Origin: Pochonia chlamydosporia 170
Taxonomy: Eukaryota; Ascomycota; Sordariomycetes; Hypocreales; Clavicipitaceae
Length of the DNA: 64,000 nt
Direction: 5' to 3'
NCBI RefSeq assembly: GCF_001653235.2
Contig: NW_019154046.1
Location: forward strand, 434,001-498,000
Made by a program: the position numbers and the translations under genes. The notes beneath the pieces are model-generated. The model was not told the DNA's origin and did not search any database. It was given only the letters and a program-made list of their open reading frames with translations. This document shows positions 57,357 to 64,000 of the stretch, piece after piece (position 1 is the stretch's first letter; each line of letters begins with the position of its first letter).

Positions 57357-59034
57357 ATGGCTAATAACGAAGCTGCGGAGTGTTTGACGGTTGATATTGA
57401 AAACCCCATTCGTCATGGCGACGACAGTGATGACGATGGACTCGATGGCTTGGAGACGGCGGAGTCTTATGATGAGTTCTATCTAGATGTAGAACAGGCT
57501 GCCGAAGAGGAGAAGGCTAAGGTTCATGCTGGAGAGCTAAGAATACTGCACGGAACCGGCAACAGTAAGCTTAAACGTAGGTGTAAATGTCCATGTTTAT
57601 GTATAGACGGCTAGTAAGGGGACTAATAAGGTAGCTGGCAGCGGAAGAGTTTCTGTCGAGGACAATGGCAGACGATTTTAACGCAGCACAGGCCCTAGAC
57701 ATGCTTCAACATAGGTACACGATCGACTACGGACGACGGTCTTCTGGTTCAAAACCCGCTAGTCAGGCCGACGAATACTACCCAATCTTTCATCTAGACA
57801 TGATTAGCATCGTTGGCCAACCGTTACGGCCGATTATATACAAGAGCTCATTCTTTGACAATGTGGATTTCACCTTCCAGCACTGGCAAGCGCCATATAG
57901 CTCCAAGCATGCTGTTAGCAGTCTCCCGTTTGAGCTTACAAACCGAACATTCCGCTTGGCCACTGGAGCTTCACGCGAAATCTGGTTTATTGTGATGCAT
58001 CCTTTGCGACCTGAAGCAGTTGGAATTCCCACGCCACGAGCAGGAGCAAGAAGTCGAAGCCACGTCCTAGGGTCTAGCGAGCGGAGCGCGATGAGAAGAC
58101 ATCGCGCCGAGGCTCTAGCCGGGTACATCAAGGACCTCTTCTTGGACGGCACGCTAATAGGGGAAGGCGTCGAGCCATCGTGGGTATTAGGCGACCGGCG
58201 GTCACAGAACATCTCATTTGAGAAGTGGTCAGAGTTCCAGACACTCTTTATGGACAAGTGGCCAACTTTTTTCGGCTGCATGCGTATGACGAGTTCTGGT
58301 GCGACCAACAGCCTGCGTTTCACGCATACGACCATGGAGCAAACATTAAGATTGAGGTCAATCAAGCTCTAGAATATCTCCCAAGAGAGGCACGTCTCCG
58401 CACAGACGAGAATGGAAGCGGAAGCGACAGCGAGAGCAGTGAAGAAAGCGAAGAAGAGGATGGAGAAGGGTCTTTATTTGTCCGGGAAGGCCGCTCTGGC
58501 AGGGAGATTACGACTGGGATTATCGAAGGTAGCAATAACAACGGCAGCAACAATGATGAAGGGCTTATTGAAACAGCAAATCAGGTGGACGAGGCAGCAC
58601 ACAGGGAGCTATATACGGACGGCTTAGAGCAGCTTCGCGTAGAGCTTGAGCAGAAGTATAACCTGGAGCATATTGCGCAGATTTCCTACGCGATAGCTGC
58701 TGACATCCACGGCCAAGAAGGCTCGTCAACAGTTGCCGATCAAAGTGGTGACGATGCCGAGCAGGAACGCTACGAACACAGACAAATCCAAGTCTACCTG
58801 AACGGAACAGGTTGCAGGGGCAGAGCAGTCAATGATGGGACGATATTAGGAAAGTGGGGATCGCATATTCCTACAGAATACTTCATCCCTAATTCTGGAT
58901 CAGCATCGACCAGGTTTTGCGGTCAGGCAAAAGAATCGGACTTTACCCCTGTCGCGGTAATTCCAATCTACCCCCTGAAAGTGGCGCATGAAATCCACCT
59001 CTACGTAGATTGGGATAAAGTCTTACCATTGTAG
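57357..59034 (+). pseudogene. Uncharacterised large fungal family member, frameshifted
   Basis: Exon 57357-57576 (acidic: GDDSDDDGLDGLETAESYDE) joins 57642 onward (65-nt intron, GACTAATAAG branch) and reads MADDFNAAQALDML, FTFQHWQAPYSSKHAVSSLPFELTNRTFRLA, REIWFIVMHP, GEGVEPSW. At the T6 run 58267-58272 the frame slips by one base; the continuation (RLHAYDEFWCDQQPAFHAYD, HGANIKIEVN, a Ser/Glu-rich acidic stretch, LYTDGLEQLRVELEQKYNLEHIAQISYAIA) runs to 59034. From memory this is the first half of a large multicopy fungal family of unknown function. No catalytic motif is seen. Deleted T or sequencing error are both possible. Confidence 0.7.
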
Positions 59035-59077
59035 GCCGATGCGATCCCAGAGAGACTGCTAATACAGTGCGGCCGGC

Positions 59078-59638
59078 CGACGCTCTGACTGCCACTCGGG
59101 TTTCTTTGACTTTGTTCCACGAACTCCAAACTTCCCAGGCTCAGTATCCCATGTATCGTTAGTACCCCCAGAGGTTACCTAGGCCAAGAATCACGTAGCA
59201 GCCCAGGCAGGAGTCGCCTCACTGAGCTCCAATCGTGGACGCCAAATGTCCAACCCCATCATGCAGACAAACGGATCCAGGTTGGACGAAACGGCACTAG
59301 GGAAGGGACGACCCTAACACTGATCTGGAATCGGAATAGGTTATTGTGACTGGAATAACACCCTGGTGCCAAGGCGGCTCCCCTTGACCTCGACGGTCCC
59401 ACTTTAGTTATACATAAAGATACAGGAGAATGCAAGGACAATAAGGGATGGAGAGACTAATATATCTCCCAGGGCCGAAGGGATCCATTCATTAATTAGT
59501 GGCAAGCCATACTCCATTTCGGATAGATGAGACAATCGACTTTGATCTTGCCCACCATGTAACTTATTTGTAGCCTGCAAAATATTGCAGGTGTGATAGG
59601 GTTACAATACGGTGGGATATTAGTACTCCAACTGCAAG
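59078..59638 (+). repeat. Left direct repeat flanking the integrase-type element
   Basis: Blocks 59078-59151 and 59456-59638 match 63556-63629 and 63632-63784 in the same orientation. The left copy carries about 300 extra bases between the blocks and an 18-base insertion after GTGG. Both copies contain a small dyad, TGTAAC..CCTGCAA AATA TTGCAGG..GTTACA. Confidence 0.75.
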
Positions 59639-60129
59639 AGGGCCAAAACACAAGTGGTACACACAACCCAACCTGCAAAAAATCAGGAAGCCCCGTGCCG
59701 GGCTTCCGAGGCTCTTTTTCGAGCAAAATAACCACAAGTTAATTGAATTTCAGCGATTTCATATTGATGAGGATTTATCGGTTGTATTGCCGATGCGAAC
59801 TACACTGTTTCTGACCATCGCGTATTATAACGGGTTCTACAAAAGTAGGTTATCGGCTTTAGATGTGTTTTATTGAGCTGTTTAAAATGGCCAGATTATG
59901 ATTGCGATGATTGTGCTTTAATGGTTGCCCGTGTTGCGCGACTATAGCGACTTAATTAAGGAATTAAAGGCTCATTATCGCTATCTAATATTGGACCCCG
60001 TAGTTGTTTCCTTGCGGGCTGGTGACTCTGATGGGTTTCTCCTTCCTGTAGAGCTTCCTAATCCTTTCCAGCTAAATCTGTCTAAGGTTTATCGCCTTCT
60101 AACCGTGCCTCTTCTTCCTGATCTCCTTG

Positions 60130-61180
60130 CTAAGCATCTAAGTTGCTCTTAGTGACTTCTATAGGCGGGAAAGCTTTAAGGCTAATAACCTCACGAGTTA
60201 ACTCCCCTTTGACCTCTTCTATATTGTCTGCTAAAGCTGATTGAGTTGCTACTTCAATAGAGTCGCTGACCGATATGTTTGAAGTCATTTGTCGGCTTCT
60301 TCCTTTTGATTTGATTTGAGGCTTCTTTGGCTGTGGTTTTGGCTGATCGCCTGTAAATCGGATATCAATCCAGAGAACAGCTCTTCTATCTTTAATGGCC
60401 CAAGTGTAATTAGCATCAGTATTAAAAATATCAGCTATTGATTCAAAAGGCTCGCGTTCAAAGGCAACAGAGATAAAGGTCCCTGTCTCTGATTTGCCAA
60501 TTCTCTCAAAAGATACCCCAAATACTATATTTGGTCGATTAGTTGCGTTAGAATCTTTCCAGAGGTTGCTAAGGTATTTAGAAGTAAAACAATCCTTTGA
60601 GATCGATTGTAGTGTGTTCTAAGGGATAAGAGGAAGATCTAGGCCACCTAAATAGCAGTTAGTAATAGAAATTATACACAACTGGTTGTACCTTAATACT
60701 AAGTGAAGTTGTTTTGTCGGCTTTAAAGAAGCCTCCTCTAAGATTATAGCTATCTGAATGTAGGGCTTTTACCTGGATCTTTAAGCCAATTGGGTTATTG
60801 AAAGGTGAGGGTTCTTTGGCTGCTCTTGTGGCCTGGTTGGCTTTGCGCCTCATCTGCTTAAAGTGCTTAAATTGCTTGAGATTAACTGATCGACCTAGTG
60901 CTAATGAGGAAGATAACGCAGGAGATACAGACCTCGTTAGATCAGATAGAGCTCTTCCTTGCGATGTGATATAGCCGGTCGTTAAGGATGTGAATCTTTG
61001 TTGGCTAGCTTCTGAGATAACCTCGCTATTAGAGTCATCCACGATGATTTCTTGTGGCCAGAGTTTGCCGCAGAAACCGCATCTTGGCACACTTGGATTC
61101 TTAAGTCGTATATCAGCGTGCCGAATTCGTCGTGGGTGGCTATCACAGATAACACTGATCGATCGAGCCTTGGCCGGCAT
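60130..61180 (-). pseudogene. Second ORF of the integrase-type transposon, broken
   Basis: ATG at 61178-61180 opens 173 codons (MPAKARSISVICDSHPRR, then RCGFCGKLWPQE) ending at 60659. The reading continues in another frame as about 150 open codons (NIVFGVSFERIGKSETGTFISVAFE, RAVLWIDIRF) to TAG near 60130. The two parts look like one protein split by a frameshift or intron. One CxxC pair is the only motif. From memory, similar ORFs accompany fungal elements with the integrase described next. Function unknown. Confidence 0.5.
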
Positions 61181-61620
61181 AACAGCAACTAATTAACGTT
61201 AGCAGAAGGATATTAAAGTATAGTAGCTATTTAAAGGTAGAAATGGTTACTTGGAAGAAAGGTTATTATAAATGTGGCAGACATGTTGGTAAGGAGGAAA
61301 TTGCAATGGCCCCTGCTCTTAGCCGCAGTGACACAAAAGCTATAATTACAGCTTAACTGCACCTCCTACCCTAGAAGTAACAGAGGATACCTAAATTGGT
61401 GATTTTTTGACGTCTAATTGAGAGTGAGGTCTTCTTGTTGTATCTTAGCTATTTGTGCATTAAATGCTATTAGAAGAGGGTCTCTAGAGAGGCTTGGGTC
61501 AGCGAGGTAATTGCGTTAAAGAAGGCGTTTATATTCTACTGCGCTGCCCGTAGAAATAGGTATGAGCTGTAGGATTGGCAGATGTCCCGTTTTTTAATGA
61601 CTTTTAATAGAATCTTATAG

Positions 61621-63100
61621 TTAAATAAATTTGTCCGCATAGGGGCATTTAGAGTTATCTTTAAGATCTAGGCAAGCCTGAAATCCGATCTCTTGCAGCC
61701 GCTGATTACACCAGGCCTCTGTCTCTTCTAGCAGCAGCGTGTCAATGTTAATATGCTGCAGCGGACTTAACATATTATAAAGTAACTGCTGATTAGGGCT
61801 ATTGTTATCTTGGCTGAGAGAGACGCCCCAATTTGGGTCTTCTGTGGTGTGATATAGGTCCATTGGGACGCCCGATCGAACGTTTGGTCGATTTGGTTGT
61901 TTACGGATAATATGACCGTTCTATAGCCGCACAAATTGTCCTAATTCGTCTCGAATGATAGGTCCATAGATAGCATATATAGCTATCTGATTAGCGAGGT
62001 TATTATCCCTAAAAATCGCGTAGCCGGCAAGCTTATTAAAGAAGGTGATCCAACGATCTGTAGCGCCTCCTTATAGCTATCGCCACTAGGATTTAATCTT
62101 CACGTTTCTTGTGCTTGGTCCATAGAGATAACAGCTATCTAGCCGATCACCTTGTTTGTAGTAGTGGCTAATTCCGTCTTTATTAGTGTATTTAAGCTTC
62201 TTTAGACCGGCTTTTGCAAGGGCTGCCTGTGCTGCTGCCCACAGAGGGGTCTCAACGCCATGGTCAGATCTTGTGAAAAAGGGTCGCATTTGTAGTCTTT
62301 AAACCGCCTGGAGGTACTGCTTTAAAGTGCTTATTAAAGTTGTAGCTGACCTTCCAATAAAGAACCAGATAATACATCGTGAATACGCATTAATGCAGCC
62401 GTAAATCTGAAATCCAAACCTCTTTAGCTTTTTGTAGCCATTAAGAGACCATAGGAAGTTTAGGCTAGGTACTTTAAAGTCTGCGCGTTATTTAAAATTG
62501 CCGTCGCGGCGACCTACAACTTCTTTAGGAAAAGCAGAGCAATAATAATCATATAAACGGCGTTATGATACAGCTAGCTGTGCTTGTTAACAAACATATT
62601 GATAGAGAAGCCCTTTACTAAAACCAAGGATAGCTGTGCTCTGCTAAAGGTCTTGGTGCAGGAATTAAATTGCACGGTTAAGGGTTTCTTCTCTTTCTTC
62701 GTGTATTTAATGTCGCCGCTTCATACCATAGCAGTACCGGATTCGCTGTATCATCTATCGATTTGCCTCAGAATAACCCTCTTGTTGTAGATTACAGAGG
62801 ATTGAGAGATCGGAGAAGCCAAAGTTAAAGAAGTAGTATTTAACCCGATTGATTAGATCTTTAGAGACCTCTAAAGCTTTATGCCAGCTGTTTAAACCCT
62901 AGCATTCAAGTTGATTGTACAAGGTTCGCTCGCTGATAGGTACATTATTTCTTAATTAGAGCTGGGAGTTAATATTGGCCAGGATATCTTGAATTAATAC
63001 TCCTTTATAGTACAGATCGCAGATGTCCTTATATAAAGGCTAAAGCCTTTGATGGCTTGGGACTAAAGCGGTTAGACCCCAATCAGATAGTTGTCTCTTA
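61621..63100 (-). pseudogene. DDE/integrase-type transposase relict
   Basis: The upper boundary is approximate. On the minus strand the core reads FLWSLNGYKKLKRFGFQIYGCINAYSR, then IIWFFIGRSATT, and FFTRSDHGVETPLWAAAQ (open piece 62086-62289). The C-terminal part RPNVRSGVPMDLYHTTEDPNWGV and EETEAWCNQRLQEIGF runs to 61621. The D-D-E layout fits an rve-type integrase core of fungal DNA transposons, but the first two acidic positions read Asn (SLNG, INAYS) where Asp is expected, while SDHG..E is kept. In-frame TAA/TAG codons occur at 62480 and 62300 regions. The copy cannot be catalytic; G-to-A changes on this strand fit RIP. Confidence 0.65.
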
Positions 63101-63555
63101 AAGGTACAAAACGAGACAGTGCTGCCACTATGAGCCAGAAGCGATTCGTTTAAAAATGCATAGATCTAATTATTTAAATGGCCATCATTTCTTCTTATCT
63201 CGATGGCTTCTCGAAAATCCTTAATTTAGCAGCGTGGCGGCATTGCAAAAGGCGGGTGCTGCAATGAGTGTGTCGTTGATGTGTGTGTGTATGTGGGTGG
63301 ATTGCGGGGCTGGCCCTCTTGCAGTTGCAGTACTAATATCCCACCGTAGGCACGGCCTAATAATCTCGACAGGTACATACGCAGATACGGAACACTCAGC
63401 CGCGCCTCACGGCTCCGACCACAAGGTGTGGTTTGGTTTGCAGGGACACCACCACACAGAACTCAGAGCGACGTACACTAAATGAAGGTTCTTTTATCTA
63501 GTTGCAAAAGGCATCTTTTTATTTCCTCTGTACTGTTAGCAATCTTGCGGCTGTC

Positions 63556-63784
63556 CAACGCTCTACTGCCACTCGGGTTTCTTTGACTTTGTTCCACGAA
63601 CTCCAATCTTCCCAGGCTCAGTATCCCACCTACTAATACATCTCCCAGAGCCGAAGGGATCCATTCACTAATTAGTGGATAGATGAGAAAATCGACTTTG
63701 ATCTTGCCCACCATGTAACTTATTTGTAGCCTGCAAAATATTGCAGGTGTGATAGGGTTACAAGGATACCCCTACAACTGCAAG
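63556..63784 (+). repeat. Right direct repeat flanking the integrase-type element
   Basis: Shorter copy of 59078-59638 in the same orientation, lacking its central 300 bases. Together the two bracket the relict transposase region of about 4 kb. Confidence 0.75.
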
Positions 63785-64000
63785 TGTTTGTCCAGTCAGA
63801 ATGGCGCGAAGGATGCGCCCTCGAAACTATAACTCTGTAAGAAGGGGAGGCAATCCTACGTGGCACTTGGGCGAACAAATCTGTGGCAGCAATAGTCTTT
63901 CTATGATGGCTCATTTGTGAAAATCGCTTTCACCCCGGTACCTTAAATAGTCTTTATTTTTGGTGGCTAGTGTCTCGTTACGTGTGCAGCCAGGCAGCAA

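Noticed and set aside
57790..58365. 191-codon minus ORF.
   Set aside because: Antisense to the conserved family gene at 57357-59034.
63262..63302. GT-rich stretch near 63265-63300 as a telomere-like or regulatory repeat.
   Set aside because: Short and imperfect; a simple microsatellite explains it and no TTAGGG array is present.

Overview
The window looks like nuclear DNA of a filamentous ascomycete (Pezizomycotina, probably Sordariomycetes/Hypocreales, low confidence on the order). The support is: short GT-AG introns of 45-105 nt with CTRAY branch points; fungal-only families (Zn2Cys6 regulators, rhodopsin-like membrane protein, Dal5-type MFS carrier, AflR/AflJ-type regulators, PNP-NACHT NLR-like protein); and a strong repeat-induced point mutation (RIP) pattern in repeats and broken genes. 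Intact genes are well spaced and lie among large stretches of relict DNA, which fits an accessory or subtelomere-like region.

Layout. 1-6.8 kb: two long relict genes on the minus strand. One is an NLR-like PNP_UDP-NACHT gene running off the left edge. The other is an ATP-dependent DNA ligase-like gene with a MYND finger behind it. Each keeps one reading frame over 2 kb or more but carries five in-frame stops, every one reachable by a C-to-T change. 9.06-15.98 kb: a complete but dead Ty3/gypsy LTR retrotransposon (451-bp LTRs, 5-bp GACAT target duplication, minus strand) with a short opposite-strand ORF inside. 16.7-18.5 kb: Zn2Cys6 regulator (minus). 20.3-21.9 kb: cytochrome P450 (plus). 22.6-26.3 kb: Cys-containing hypothetical protein, SnoaL-like protein, six-exon Dal5-type MFS transporter. 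29.5-30.4 kb: GPI-anchor-type protein with three tandem eight-cysteine modules. 31.8-32.6 kb: broken F-box-ankyrin gene. 33.4-35.7 kb: seven-exon secreted arylsulfatase. 36.4-37.6 kb: secreted intradiol dioxygenase-like gene with a late frameshift. 37.6-43 kb: relicts and hypothetical ORFs. 43.1 kb: small secreted eight-cysteine protein. 43.9-45 kb: casein kinase 1-like kinase. 45.3-46 kb: truncated multicopy fungal family. 47.8-49.3 kb: rhodopsin-like seven-TM protein. 52-56.8 kb: AflR-like regulator (frameshifted), SDR relict, intact AflJ/AflS-like gene, with no polyketide synthase in view. 57.4-59 kb: frameshifted member of a large uncharacterised fungal family. 59.1-63.8 kb: RIP-damaged DDE/integrase transposon between direct repeats.

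How the genes fit together. The AflR-like/AflJ-like pair normally works as DNA-binding regulator plus co-activator of an aromatic polyketide cluster. Here it sits alone with a dehydrogenase relict, so it looks like the remains of a lost or distant cluster. The Zn2Cys6 regulator and P450 may be another small metabolic remnant. The secreted set (arylsulfatase, intradiol dioxygenase, GPI protein, eight-Cys peptide) points to interaction with a host or plant/soil substrate. Exon boundaries were inferred by eye from splice signals and family continuity, and no database search was possible. No tRNA, rRNA or CRISPR was found.
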